In this document: positions 1 to 10,847 of the stretch, in pieces
Layout of the letters: every line of letters begins with the position of its first letter
Position numbering within the stretch: position 1 is the first letter of the stretch
Assembly: GCA_022836615.1 (NCBI GenBank)
Contig: MU405300.1
Location: 1 to 64,000 of the forward strand
Direction of reading: 5' to 3'
DNA from: Annulohypoxylon bovei var. microspora
Taxonomy: Eukaryota; Ascomycota; Sordariomycetes; Xylariales; Hypoxylaceae
DNA: 64,000 bases
Position numbers and translations under genes: made by a program
Notes under the pieces: model-generated
What the model saw: the letters and a program-made list of their open reading frames with translations, nothing else
The model's database searches: none
Told to the model about the DNA's origin: nothing

Positions 1-1081
1 ATACACCTAACCAATTCAACTACACTGAGCGTTTTATAAAACCCACTACACCCACTACACTGAAGATTTCGTGATTATGTCATACACCAACTACAAGAAG
101 GGTCTCAGTGTAGTTGGTGTAGTGGTTCCGAGCACTGGACATATTCAAGCTGTTCTCCCCAAGTGAGTTTCATACCATCTTATAAAACCTTGATCGTCAA
201 ATTTGGTTCACAGTGGCATGGAGGTAGACTTATTCAGCGTGCTATTATCAGGAAGAAAGAAAAGAGCGTCGTATGAACGTTAAGAAAGGGGTCATGGTAG
301 CGTTTAACGACACTGAAGAAGGAATGGAGAAGGACGCAAATATCTACCTCGTAATGAAAGCATACGAGCTTAGTTCGCCTTGCTCTTATGCTTAGGTTTG
401 GAACTCGGCGATATCTGGTGGACGTTCTGGTACATTATTTGATATTCCCGGGGCAAGGTTAGCTTGGACAATCTAAGGCCGTTTAGTTGTAAGTAGGAAG
501 ACATTATTTCCTGGATGAATAGTCCTTGTGTTTGACACCAGCTATTTAGGCACCGGGTTGCCAGTGTTCCTATATAAAAGATTTCACTCGCATACCCAGG
601 AAGCCATAGTACTCATTAGGTCCCTGCTCCGAACTTCAAGTAAAGTGAATAGAATATCAATTCTCACTCTGACCGATTGCCACTCCCTGTATGTAATATA
701 GGGGTCCAACCCTAAAGAATGATTTGATATCAGATAAGTTCCCCTATTTTTTGGCTGTCAAATACCAATGCCACTTCCAAGGTTATCATAGTAAATCTAA
801 CGCCCCCCGTATATAACATGAGTGAATACCACAACCCTGTTTAATGATGCAGACACCCACAGTAACATCGACAGTGTATATATCCTTTCTGCCCTCCTCG
901 ACATCCATGCCATATCCTTACCCTGGCGCACACGTAAGCCCAAGCCTACGAGCCCAGATTCCGCTGATGTAAATGCAAATACAGACCGCCGCACCAATCC
1001 TACTAATATAAACTCAACACTAACCAATAACGTAACTTATGCACTAGAGTGGAGTACCGGAAACCAGTCGATGCGCCGTTC
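1..1081. other. Non-coding left edge, no gene recognised
   Basis: No convincing protein gene is visible. The only structure is an inverted repeat near the left end, listed separately. The remainder is mixed AT-rich sequence forming the downstream flank of the bHLH gene. Short open frames here lack coding character and splice partners. Confidence 0.6.
41..127. repeat. Imperfect inverted repeat built from CACTACAC units
   Basis: The left arm (41-63) and the right arm (105-127) are reverse complements at 21 of 23 positions, separated by a 41-nt loop. A further copy of the arm core, CAACTACACTGAG at 18-30, is exactly complementary to 103-115. The arms are made of repeated ACTACACC/ACTACACTGA units. 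The structure could form a hairpin or be the edge of a small inverted-repeat element. It lies at the window edge, so the full element cannot be judged. Confidence 0.6.
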
Positions 1082-2260
1082 TTATGAGCTGAGTAAATCT
1101 CTAACGCTCATGCCTCTTCCCGGTCCGGTATTATATGCTCCTCTGCGATCAACGTTGAGCAATAGAAGTGCCGCGGATGCCTCCTGGTCTATCTCCTGTT
1201 GAGGCCTAAGGGTGGGGCTTGTAATCGTGGAGTGCGATGCAGACGTTGTCCCCACATGCTGTGGGTATCCCTGAGGCCCAAAAACAGGAGAAGTAGTAGA
1301 CGGGCCGCTATAACTATAGTGGCGGTATTCTGTAGACACCGAAGAGTAGGATTGTTGCCTTCCTCGTGCATCCTGTGCTACTAATGCCGGCGATATAGAT
1401 GATTGATTGGAACGAGCAGGCGTCTGTGCGTAGACGGGCGAGGGTGCTTCCGAATTCGCCATTTCAACATCTTGGCCTTCCTCCTCCTCCTCATCTTCCA
1501 TGTCATACACATCGTCATCGTTAGATGGAGGAAGTTTGAATTGGGGTGGAGCCGGGGTTGTTGACTGATCCTCGCGTTGTTCCTTCAACTTGGAGATACA
1601 GTCTTCAAGATATCGCACATATTCAATTGAAGCCTAGAATCAATATTAGTACAAAAGTGCGTATGCGACGGATAAATTCCTCGAACGTACTTGAAGAATA
1701 GCGAGCTTGTGCATCTCGCCCGTGCAGGCAGGTATCAAACCCTTGAGCACTGCGAATTCTTCATTCATCTTCGACCGTCGTCTGCGTTCAATCAAACTAT
1801 GAGCCGTCTTCCTCGCAATCTTTCTTCCGGCAGCGCTAGTTGCCGACGGCTGTTTCTTCTTGGACCCAGCGCCGCCAGCATTCTTTCCGGCGTTCGTAGA
1901 GGCCGCCTTATCTGAGGCGGTCTGTTCAGCCGGCTCGTCCTGGGGGCGAGGTTTCATTTGAATGATCCTACGGGATCTCGTTGGCGGAGGTGGTAAAGCA
2001 AACGTCTCCTTCTGCGCGGCAGACGAGCGCCTCCTTGATTTGACCGTCTCGCTCGGCTGAACCGGATAGCTGGTCTTAGTAGATGGCGATATAGGTGATG
2101 TCTTAGATGCAGAAGGAGGCGCTTGGGACTTCGCATGTTGACCGATAGCAGATGGAGGTAATTCAAAGGACATTTGCAAAGTAGATAGCTGATGCGAGTG
2201 GTCCTGGCCCTTAATCTCGGTAGAGGACGCCGGTGTTGGCGGCATCTTTAGACGTGTCAT
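1082..2260 (-). CDS. bHLH transcription factor
   Basis: Two exons, complement(1082..1633, 1691..2260), give 373 residues. The 57-nt phase-0 intron (1634-1690) splits the bHLH domain between helix 1 plus loop and the end of helix 2. Residues about 150-205 form a basic helix-loop-helix. The basic region AHSLIERRRRSKMNEEF has the His-Glu-Arg pattern of proteins that bind CACGTG-type E-boxes. The joined second helix reads HKLAILQASIEYVRYLEDC. The N-terminal part is Pro/Ser-rich and the C-terminal part is acidic then Ser/Tyr/Gln-rich, both probably disordered. The start at 2260 gives MTRLKMPPTP; an in-frame ATG at 2401 would add 47 residues that do not look conserved. It is a nuclear DNA-binding regulator. 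The domain resembles fungal regulators such as DevR/ClrC, but I cannot assign an orthologue or target genes. Confidence 0.88.
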
Positions 2261-3856
2261 TTTGAAAAATGAGTTGTTAGGTCGCTTCACTTGGTCACAC
2301 GACAAGAAAGATCGACGTAGTGCTATCGCAAACACGATTTCCGAAGGTGAGTCGCAGCAGAGGTTCGGTAGTGCGCAACTCAAGAGTATCTCAACTTTCA
2401 AGTTTAGATAAAAACCCAGATTCGAAGCGGGAAATCAAATATCGCCACAATTACTCAGGTACGGCACAGAAGATGGCCGTTACACAAGCGCAAAGTGACG
2501 AGTGATAAATGTCGCGAGGATGAGACACTCGTTCATAGATTCGTGGTTAGGAGTCGAAGAGAACCACGTAAGTTACACGCTTCAGAGGTAGAATGCCATT
2601 GTTTTTGATGATAAAAAGATGAATCCAGGAGGGGTCAGGATCGAGGAGATGTATGTCGGACATGATTGAAAAGTTTCAACGTCAACGAAGCATTGAAAGG
2701 TGTCGAGTCGAGGCACGCGATCAATTCGAGCCCTGACATTGGCTGAAGTCAAGGGGCGACCAATCAGCGACGAGAATTCGACAACGTGCTGTGGTGGATT
2801 GGCTTGTGCAGACCATCCCAAGACTTATCTCAAGCCATCCTAGTCCATCCTAGAACATCCCATGTGCAACATCTGAGTCTCGGCTCCTACAAACCCTCGC
2901 AAACTTCCTAATCCTGGCCGCGTCTTGGTTTGAAGTGCATTTGAAGTGCATTTAGAAGCCATTAGACGGACCCACGGCCCTGTTAGCAATTTGTATGGGC
3001 GGCTGGGCGGGTAGTTTGAGGGGCAAAAAGCATGAGGTCTTCTCCCTACGTCCGCCAAACTCATTGGTTAGATTTGTTTGACCTTGACCCGAGAAACATC
3101 ATCACGCACCCGACATGCGCCGTCTAACATGGAACCCTTGCGGCGGTGCGAAGCCGGGCACGTGAAGGACGACTTCACCAAGACGCAAAGCTTTCTATGG
3201 CATTATGGATCTGCAGATTAGAAAGCACCCACTGTAGGTGCAGATATGAAATATCTGGAACCATGTAACTCCGCATCCGCCTAGTTTAAGGGTCTATTTC
3301 CCCAAACTAGTTTGCGAACGTGATCTAATGTAAAATGTTGATAAGGGACAGAAAGATGGAGAGAGGGGGGCGGCACTTATTATATGGGTCGATGTATTAT
3401 GTAATACACTTTACCAATTACATCAATTCAAGGTTAACTCGTTCAAGATTATTCGTCAATGAATCTTATTTTAGAGTCGCAATCTCTACTCAGATTCTTC
3501 CGATGCCTATTCCTACATTGACTTCACCAGCCACACAAATAGTAGTCTCACGATAGCCATTTCTAATATACCTGTTTCGTTATAACAATTCTTACTCATA
3601 AATAACCGATACATATACCACAGAAAGTGTCTTCATCTACTTCAGATCTTATAGCCGTAGAAGATCAAACATATAATGTTTTTAAATCCAAGGAGTCGGT
3701 AGCTAGGTGAGTAAGTATTTGGTAAGTTCATCCTAAAAGATGTCAACCGTCTCAAATGAACCGTTTGGGTATCCAAAGGCTCAATGGGTTGAAAAATAAT
3801 TATAGTTCAAGAAGATACAGTATGGTAAGTCATCTCAGACTTAAGGAAAGAACGAC
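2261..3856. other. Intergenic, no gene recognised
   Basis: This is the upstream region of the bHLH gene followed by AT-richer spacer. A small direct duplication of TTGAAGTGCAT occurs at about 2930-2952. Open frames here are short, without recognisable domains. Confidence 0.55.
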
Positions 3857-3862
3857 AAAAAA
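3857..3862 (-). terminator. Pol III terminator (T6) of the tRNA-Phe gene
   Basis: Six consecutive T on the minus strand begin 7 nt after the tRNA 3' end. This is the usual RNA polymerase III stop signal and supports the tRNA gene being a real transcription unit rather than a fragment. Confidence 0.75.
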
Positions 3863-3904
3863 TAATGTTGCGGTGAATGTGGATCGAACACATGACCTTC
3901 AGAT

Positions 3905-3923
3905 TTAAGAAACTTGAAGTTGA
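3905..3923 (-). other. Canonical anticodon-loop intron of tRNA-Phe
   Basis: Nineteen nucleotides sit between position 37 (G) and 38 (A), the standard site cut by the eukaryotic tRNA splicing endonuclease. The intron contains CTTCA, which can pair with TGAAG around the anticodon, as expected for the anticodon-intron helix. Confidence 0.9.
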
Positions 3924-3938
3924 CTTCAGTCTGACGCT

Positions 3939-3992
3939 CTATTGATTATTTGTTAGTAATTGAATTCATTTAGTTGAAGAGACACTACTAAC
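3939..3992 (-). other. 54-nt spliceosomal-type intron inside the tRNA-Phe D-stem
   Basis: Removing these 54 nt restores the D-stem pairing GCTC/GAGC and the standard 73-nt tRNA. The insertion begins GTTAGT, carries TACTAAC 13 nt before its end, and ends CAATAG. Its length is within the range of pre-mRNA introns in this window (48-111 nt for most). The first nine nucleotides can also pair with ATTACTAAC (eight Watson-Crick pairs plus one G-T). I see no flanking target duplication. The boundary is fixed within one nucleotide by the tRNA consensus, and only this placement gives GT-AG ends. Whether the spliceosome, the tRNA endonuclease or another route removes it cannot be told from sequence. 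Confidence 0.8.
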
Positions 3993-4014
3993 CTCCCAAC
4001 TGAGCTATCCCCGC

Positions 4015-5080
4015 TTGTGCAAAACGGTTGATTAAGAAACTCTATATTGTGCAGTGTCACGTGGAAGCCCGCTACAACCCTATCAATTTATCGGAGTATT
4101 GTATTATTCATCACCACCCAGTTTCAAGTTCTGTCAAAAGTTGCGGCTCTGTCCTTAGTCTTTTGCCAAGATGAAGATCTCGATGTCAAATCCACCGAGA
4201 ACCACGCTATCAGATTGTTACTTTATGGTGATTGTTCATTATTCCATATTGGTTAATGGAAATTAAGCAGACATATCTACTTTATTCCATAGTGCCAATT
4301 ACGTTCTACTATGAATAGATAGCATATTGGTGAGTAATTGATGATCAAGAGACGTGAAACTAAGAGAGCACGACTCTTGACACAGTCTTCGACAGAATGC
4401 CATCTCTGTAAATTTCGCAGTTGCAGAATATGAAAATTAGACGATCCTTCATAGCACAAGCCTCCAAAGCCATGGAATAACGTTATCATCCCTGGATTCA
4501 GGGGGTCCTTGTCAATGCTTGTTTATGAGATTATGTGTTTTGGGATATATTATGACCACCAACATCAGTTTGGCCTTCAGCTATTACAGCTCGGTTTTTC
4601 CGAGAGAACAGAATAAAATCCAAATGTCTTCTTTCGATCAAAACTAATACCGCATGATCAATTGATACGATGAGCAGCATCGCTAATGCTTACATACGCA
4701 TATGTGACAGCGACTAGAGTTATACAGGGGACGGGATCCAATGCACATCAAGGTTAGCTGAAAGCTGACCTAGCCTTGAACCCGCATTACGCACGCGGAC
4801 ATAATTTCTCCTTACCAATCGACTCGCCGGAGCTGAAAGAGGTGGCACAAAGTTCGTTCCGTATCCGGTTAGAGACCGAGCTCGGGAATCCCACGATAAG
4901 AGCTACAGGGGTCGACGACGCATGGCCAACTCCTAGAAACCTGCTTACATTGAATAAATACCCCTCTGTTGGGACCTTTGTGTCGCGAGGAAAGCGAAGG
5001 CGAGGTTTCTGAAGGAGATATCTCTTTGCTCGAGCTTCAACGTTGTTGTAAGACCAGATATCGGTGGTTGACAAATAGAC
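4015..5080. other. Intergenic, esterase upstream region
   Basis: No gene is recognised. The region holds the upstream flank of the tRNA gene and the promoter side of the carboxylesterase. Open frames in the last 300 nt on the minus strand overlap the esterase start and look like shadows. Confidence 0.5.
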
Positions 5081-6960
5081 ATGCGCCCACCTTCCTTTTT
5101 CGGCACATTGTTGCTTTGCGGCGGCGTAGTCGCGACTACGAGCAATCCGTTAGCTGTTAACAATAAGAACAATGTCACGTATAAAGGACTAAAACGCAAT
5201 GGGGTCGAGGCCTTCTTAGGCATCCCCTATGCTCAGGACACAAGCGGCGCGAACCGATTTAAACCACCTCAAGCCTTCGTGCCCAAGCAAGGGAGCACCA
5301 TCACCGCACAAGCATACGGTCCATCTTGTCCTCAACCTCTAGGAGTGGGCTTTCCTCCTCTCACTTTAACCAACGTCACCGAGATCTCGGAGGATTGCCT
5401 ACACTTGAATGTTATAAGGCCCCTCAATGTGTCCGCAAGTGATCGGCTGCCTGTCCTGGTTTATATCTACGGGGGCAGTTTTTGGACCGGCCAGAACAGC
5501 GAGCTTGCGACTCAGCCGGATGGCATGGTCCTCGAGTCCGTCGCAAACGGGCTTCCAATTGTCCACGTAGCGATGAATTATCGTCTCGGGGGTAAGTGGC
5601 ATCGGAGTGTCTCCCTCAAGTTAGACGAGGCGTGATCATCATTAACACGCGTCCCGCAATCTAGTCTTCGGGTTCTCGCAATCCAACGCTCTACAGTCGG
5701 AAGGGTCCGAAAACGCCGCTCTAAGAGATCAACGTCTCGCCATTGAGTGGGTTCGTGACAACATCCAGAATTTCGGCGGCGACCCTTCGAAGATCACCAT
5801 CTCTGGGCAATCTTCCGGCGGTAAGTACCTAACACTCAACGCTAGTAGATCCCGTCCCTTTAATAAGATTATTAGGCCTCGCCGTCGGAATGCAGATAAT
5901 GGCATACGGCGGAAGCAAGCCCGCCCCCTTCCAGCGGAGCATCTGCGAGAGCCAGGCCCTCGAGCCTGGCATCACGGGCAACTTCACCATCAACGCCTTC
6001 CAGGCCATCGTCGACTACGTCGGGTGCAACACAACGGCGCTCCACTCCGCCGAAACCGTCGAGTGCCTGCGCGGCCTGGACATGAGCACGCTCGAGGCCG
6101 CCGAGGAGGCCACGTACCAGGACGACATCGGGCACAACATCGGAGACATCTGGCTGCCCTCGGTCGACGGCGACTTCCTGCCGCTCGCGCCCTCGCAGCT
6201 CATCGCCGAGCACAAGTTCGCCAACGTCACGGCCATGATGGGCTGGTGCCAGGACGACGTCGCGCTGTTCACCGACACCACGATCGCGACGGCCGCCGAC
6301 ACGCAGAGCTTCCTGCAAGCGTACCTGCCCGACGTCAGCAGCGCCAACCTCGCCACCCTGCTCTCGCTATACCCGTCGGCGGAGTTCAGCGCCGACGCGG
6401 CCGCCAACCTGTCGGCGGAGTTCTACCGCACGGCGCGCATCTTCCGCGACATCATCATGACGTGCGAGCCGGTGTACTACGGGTCCGCGCTCGCGGCCGC
6501 CGGCAACGACGTGTTCCTGTACGCCTGGAACCAGACGATCCTGGACCCGATCCTGGCCTACCTGTACGACCTGCCGGGCCTGGGCGTCGTCCACACCTCC
6601 GAGTTCGCCTACGTGTTCGGCAACATCAGCCACTGGGACACCGACGGCTACCCGTTCGCGCCGACGGCGTCGGACTACAGCCTCGTGAGCCGCGGCTCGC
6701 GCTCCTGGTCCACGTTCGCCAGCCTCGGCGTCCCGGGCAAGGCCGGGCTCGACACGTTCCAGGGCTTCGAGCCGAGCTTTCAGAAAGGCGCGGCGGCTGC
6801 GGCGAACGAGTCGTTCTCCGTGTTCGTGGCCGGCGGCCCGGGCGAGGGGTTCTCGGCCGTCGACGGCCCCGGCGCGAAGACCGTGGTCGCAGAGCAGAAG
6901 CTGAGGGAGCGGTGCGCGTTCATTAACTCCGAGGAGCTGATTGCGCAGATCAAATATTGA
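5081..6960 (+). CDS. Secreted type-B carboxylesterase (alpha/beta hydrolase)
   Basis: Three exons, 5081..5591, 5665..5820 and 5876..6960, give 583 residues, the usual length for carboxylesterase type B. Introns of 73 and 55 nt have GTAAGT donors. A signal peptide (residues 1 to about 20) suggests export. Family landmarks are in order: SEDCLHLNV, the oxyanion-hole segment YIYGGSFW, the nucleophile elbow GQSSGG, the acid region WCQDDVALF (Asp where many relatives have Glu), and the catalytic His in GVVHTSEFAYVFG. Several NxT/NxS glycosylation sites are present. It would hydrolyse carboxylic esters outside the cell; the substrate is unknown. Oddly, exon 3 has almost exclusively G or C in third codon positions, whereas exons 1-2 are mixed. 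Neighbours give no functional clue. Confidence 0.93.
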
Positions 6961-7827
6961 GGGGTGTTGCGGTTTTTTCTTGGATATAGTTGACTAGAAA
7001 TTGCGATCTAGGTAGATAATAAATAAAATTGCAGATACATTTTCATCTAGTTAGTGGGTTCTAATCTAAATTCTTATGATGAATGATGAGATGGTGTGTA
7101 TTAACCAAGAAAAAGAGAGAGAAAATTGATAAGCCAAGTTTATGTAGGAGGTTGACCGCTCGTTCTTAGGACAGGGCTTATGTTATATACCCGGATTCGT
7201 ATAGACATGCCGAGTCCTGCTCCTTCCCGTCGGCCATTAGAGCTGTGCCACAACTCTTTGTAGATATCGCACATATCTCAATCACGCTCTTCATGTTAGA
7301 ACTACTTGATAAGAAGGTACCTAAGGTAAGTAAAGAAAAATATAAAGGTGCTTATATCCGGAGATTCTTAGCATTCGATGTGTTTCTATATTAGTTTTAT
7401 TCCGAGCTGTCTTACATCCAGATATAAAGCAAGCAACTAGCTAGATTGCTTACTCTAATAGTATTCCCTTGAACCCCTTGACGAAGATTAGGATCTAATC
7501 CAGCGATAACAAAGGATTAAATTCCCACCGACCGACGACAGCGGGCTGTAACACCGTCCTTAGTAGCATACTAATTCATGTCATATCCCAATAGCAAAAT
7601 TGCAACATTAGCGAATAACAGTTCATGCTCCTCTATTAGGTGTATCATTATGCTATTTGCCATGCTCCGTTGCAGAATGCTATGCTTACAAGTACCTATA
7701 CCATGTCTAAACGCCCTAATGCATTCATATCGTCTCATCGCTCGTCATTATCCGTGTGCATTTACAACCCCTTAGAACCTACACTTCCATAGATTCTCCC
7801 AATACTCATTACAAATGCCTTTTATCC
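6961..7827. other. Intergenic between convergent esterase and SLD3
   Basis: AT-rich spacer holding the 3' flanks of two convergent genes. No recognisable gene or repeat. Confidence 0.6.
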
Positions 7828-10800
7828 CTAGCCAAGCTCATCTAGGTCATCGTCCCAACCTAACCTTTCGAAAATCGACAATTTTCTCCCAGGCTCGGTT
7901 GTGCCTCTATCGGTACTAGCATTAGCAGTAGTCGATTCGAGGATCCTTCGCTTCGCCGGCGTTGCTGCTACAAGTCCTTCCTGCGGAATAGGTACAGCAC
8001 GAGGCTTGACGGGAGTTTCGAACAGCTCGTCAAGTCCAATACCGCTATCTTGAAACGATATTGATGATGACTTTCGAGCCATGATAGGTGAAGAAGCGAG
8101 AATGTCTTCGTCATCAGCCTTAGGAATGGATAGAAAGCTCTGTTTGAGACTTGATTGTTTCATCGGGGTCGCGTCGATCTGGCGTGCGAATGGCCCTGAA
8201 CGTGGTATACTCGGCGAATTATCCAGGGCAAATGCCGACTCATGAGTACGCTTCCTAGGCCCCGAAGAAGGAATCAACAAGGAGGATGGTGCACTGCTTG
8301 GTTCATAAGACCCCATGCCTCGAGGAGTTGCCCGGTTGCCGGCACCCATACCAAACACGTCTTTATATCGCTTCCCCACAGGTGTGGCTTTGACGATACT
8401 GTCGTGGGGGCGTGTGTACTGTGTTGGCTTCTTTGCCTCTACATATTAATTAGTACCAGGGTAAAGTAGAAATCCAAGACAAAGTTCAACTTTAACATAC
8501 TCTTTAGCTGAGAAAGACTTGTGTTAGCTCGCCTTTCTGCTGCCTCAGCGATATCCTTGCCCACGACTTCTCTATTAGGCCGTCTAAGAGTAGATATGGC
8601 GTCATGCAACTCTGCTTGGACTAACGCTTCTTTCTTTGCCTTTTCCTCGTCCGATCTTCGCTTAGGCGGTGCTGCTGTCAGCGGGCGTGGGGCCTTTTCC
8701 CTTGAAGTAGCCGAATCTGCTCTGGGTATGTTCTTCAGAGACAGCGGCTCGCTAGTCTCCCGCTTTAACATGGGAGTCGAAGCAGATCTCATCAGTGCGA
8801 TGACTCCGCTCGGGCCGCGCGACATACTTCGCCGATGCTTCTCAGATTCCCTGGATAGAACCTTTTCAAGCGTACCAGAAGACTTGGATGACTTGGATAC
8901 CACCGGACGCTTTGCAACCGAGCCAGGCTTTGGCTTCGATTTTACAATGGGCTCTAGCTTCTTCGCCTTAGGTTTGGGTGGCGGCGGCATCATGAGCGGC
9001 CCGCCCAACTTACGACTAATGGAGTCACACTTTTCCGGCAATCTTGCAGAGAAACTTTGGAAAATGTTAGCGCTCAATTCTTTTACTGTCGTTCAAGATG
9101 GACTTACAATGGGACGATAATATCGACACAAAAATCCTTCAAGGGGTCCAATGATTTCTGGGTATTTGGCTCTTGACTCTCCCGGCCGGCACTAAGGAAC
9201 TTAACCCCGTCCAACGCAGTAGACTGCCAAATACATAATCGATCCGCGTGAATATCGACAAGGACTGGCAGATTATTGCGCCCACTACGCTTCTTGGATG
9301 AAGTGCTCTTGGATACCTCCGGAGCCGGCTCATCAAGACCGGGTAGGCCCGGGAGTTGAGAATCCTCATCGTTCCGAGAAGTTACCGACGGTTCCAGTGC
9401 AAGTATCTCGAGAATGATGATCATTTGCAATTGAGTCTCCCGCGATCGTAGCCATGCTACCTGGAGCTTAGTCTCATGCGGTTCGTTTGTCGTCATATCC
9501 TCATCGTCCTTGAACTGCGGCTTGCGGGAGTCCCACCACTTTTTAATACGGTCATTTTCCATCGGATACAGGCCATCCTTACCAAGCTTCATTTTCTTGG
9601 CTTTCCGCTTCTTGGTCTTGGCATTGGCTTGTTCGTCATCGGAATCTTGGAACATGGGCTTCATCTTAGAGATGATATCCGGAATCGTCTCTCGATACTT
9701 CTTGTCGATCTGCGCGGTTGTCATGGCAAGGCTCTTTAGAAATCCTACTAAATCATTCATCTCGAGGTTTGAATCACAGTCGAGATGGAAAGCAGCGCGT
9801 GCTCGAGATAGAGGACCTTTTGCGAAATATCCCAGGGAACCCTACCAATGTTAGATGATTAATGGGATCAAGTATATCACGAAGACCTACCATTGAGTGA
9901 TAGAGCGAGTCAAAGTATTGGTTCCGGATATTCTCAAAAATAGCTCCTGCAGTCGGCGCACTGAGCGAATCGTCTATCTCGGAGGCCTTCGCCACTTGGC
10001 TTTCCCCTTGAGTCTCAAGTACGCCGGTGGGTAATTCATCTCTAAGAATACGCGCACTTTCAACTTGAGATTCAGCGCCGGTTTGGTCAGGTGTGGGCGG
10101 TCCCGTGGGTGGGATAAGTTGAGAGGTAGTTGATGCCGAGCGAGGTCTCACAGGCTTCTTAACTATCGACTCTAGGGCTTCGATTGCAAGCCTCCTCTTC
10201 TTAGTATCGTGATGCAATTGAGGAGTTGTTAAAGGGGGCAACGTGTGGGGGTCTTTCGAGGTACTGGTCTTCTTTTCGAGTAATTGGGGCAAAGACACTG
10301 TAGCAGCCTTCTCGAGGTCTTGGAGGTCCACCCAAGAGCCTATGTGGCAGATAGTATATAATCCGCCCTTCTGTCGCTCCAACGCATAGATAGACTTGTC
10401 TGATTCTAATCGGGCGATGAGAACAACGGGACGAGATCCGAAGCGGCCTTCAAGATCAAGAATCTTGACGTTCGATTCGAAAGACCGGGAGTATTCGAAG
10501 TTTCCATAGGGAGAAGATAGGTCAAGGTATGAAAGTTGGAGATGTTCTCGCGGAAGAAGCATTAAAGGTTGGAGACTGCGTGGTTGGATGGATAGCTTTG
10601 TAGGATGTGGCTATGACTGGTTTAGCAACGATCAGACGAAGTGAAATATTATGACAACTTAGCCTACCTTAACAACAATTGAAGGCTTAAGCAAGTCTTC
10701 TAAAGTTTCAGCAGCGCTGTTGGACTTCTGACTCGAGCTAACATAGGCGTTGTTCTGACTAGAGTTCAAAGGTGCTTTGGCTGAAGGCATTGGAAGGGTC

Positions 10801-10847
10801 GCGCCGGATGACCGACGCGACGCGACCGACGCAGCTCTGGAAGGCAT
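7828..10847 (-). CDS. SLD3: DNA replication regulator Sld3
   Basis: Five exons, complement(7828..8438, 8501..9054, 9108..9841, 9891..10595, 10668..10847), give 927 residues. All four introns (62, 53, 49, 72 nt) have GT-AG ends and keep frame. The Sld3 signature runs across the exon 2/3 junction: YFDSLYHSMGSLGYFAKG followed by PLSRARAAF (about residues 285-311), then a Lys-rich stretch and IVPFFSARLPEKCDSISRKL at the exon 3/4 junction. The C-terminal third is disordered and rich in S/T-P sites (NSPS, DATPMK, SSPIM, ETPVK, ATPAK), as expected for CDK targets. In yeast, Sld3 with Sld7 binds the DDK-phosphorylated MCM helicase, recruits Cdc45 and, once phosphorylated by CDK, binds Dpb11 to fire origins. 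It acts in the nucleus. Assignment rests on the central domain; the tails are not conserved. Confidence 0.9.

Larger units (their letters stand above)
3869..4014 (-). tRNA. tRNA-Phe(GAA) with two insertions
   Basis: On the minus strand the 146-nt gene yields a standard 73-nt cloverleaf once two insertions (54 and 19 nt) are removed. The stems are: acceptor GCGGGGA/TCACCGC (one G-A mismatch, pair 5-68), D-stem GCTC/GAGC, anticodon stem TCAGA/TCTGA with loop CTGAAGA (anticodon GAA at 3925-3927), variable loop AGGTC, and T-arm ATGTG-TTCGATC-CACAT. The discriminator base is A. A-box (from TAGCTCAGTTGG) and B-box (GTTCGATCC) promoter elements are intact, and a T6 terminator follows. The 19-nt insertion is at the canonical 37/38 site. 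The 54-nt insertion is at a non-canonical site in the D-stem (between nucleotides 22 and 23). It decodes UUC/UUU if both insertions are removed. Confidence 0.93.

Noticed and set aside
3869..4014. The G5-A68 mismatch in the tRNA acceptor stem as a sign of a pseudogene.
   Set aside because: From memory, plant tRNA-Phe has the same GCGGGGA/TCACCGC arrangement; all other stems pair, promoter boxes are intact and a T6 terminator follows.
6024..6926. A 300-codon plus-strand frame overlapping the esterase.
   Set aside because: It is an Arg/Pro/His-rich shadow of the GC-rich third exon, lying in another frame of a clearly conserved hydrolase.
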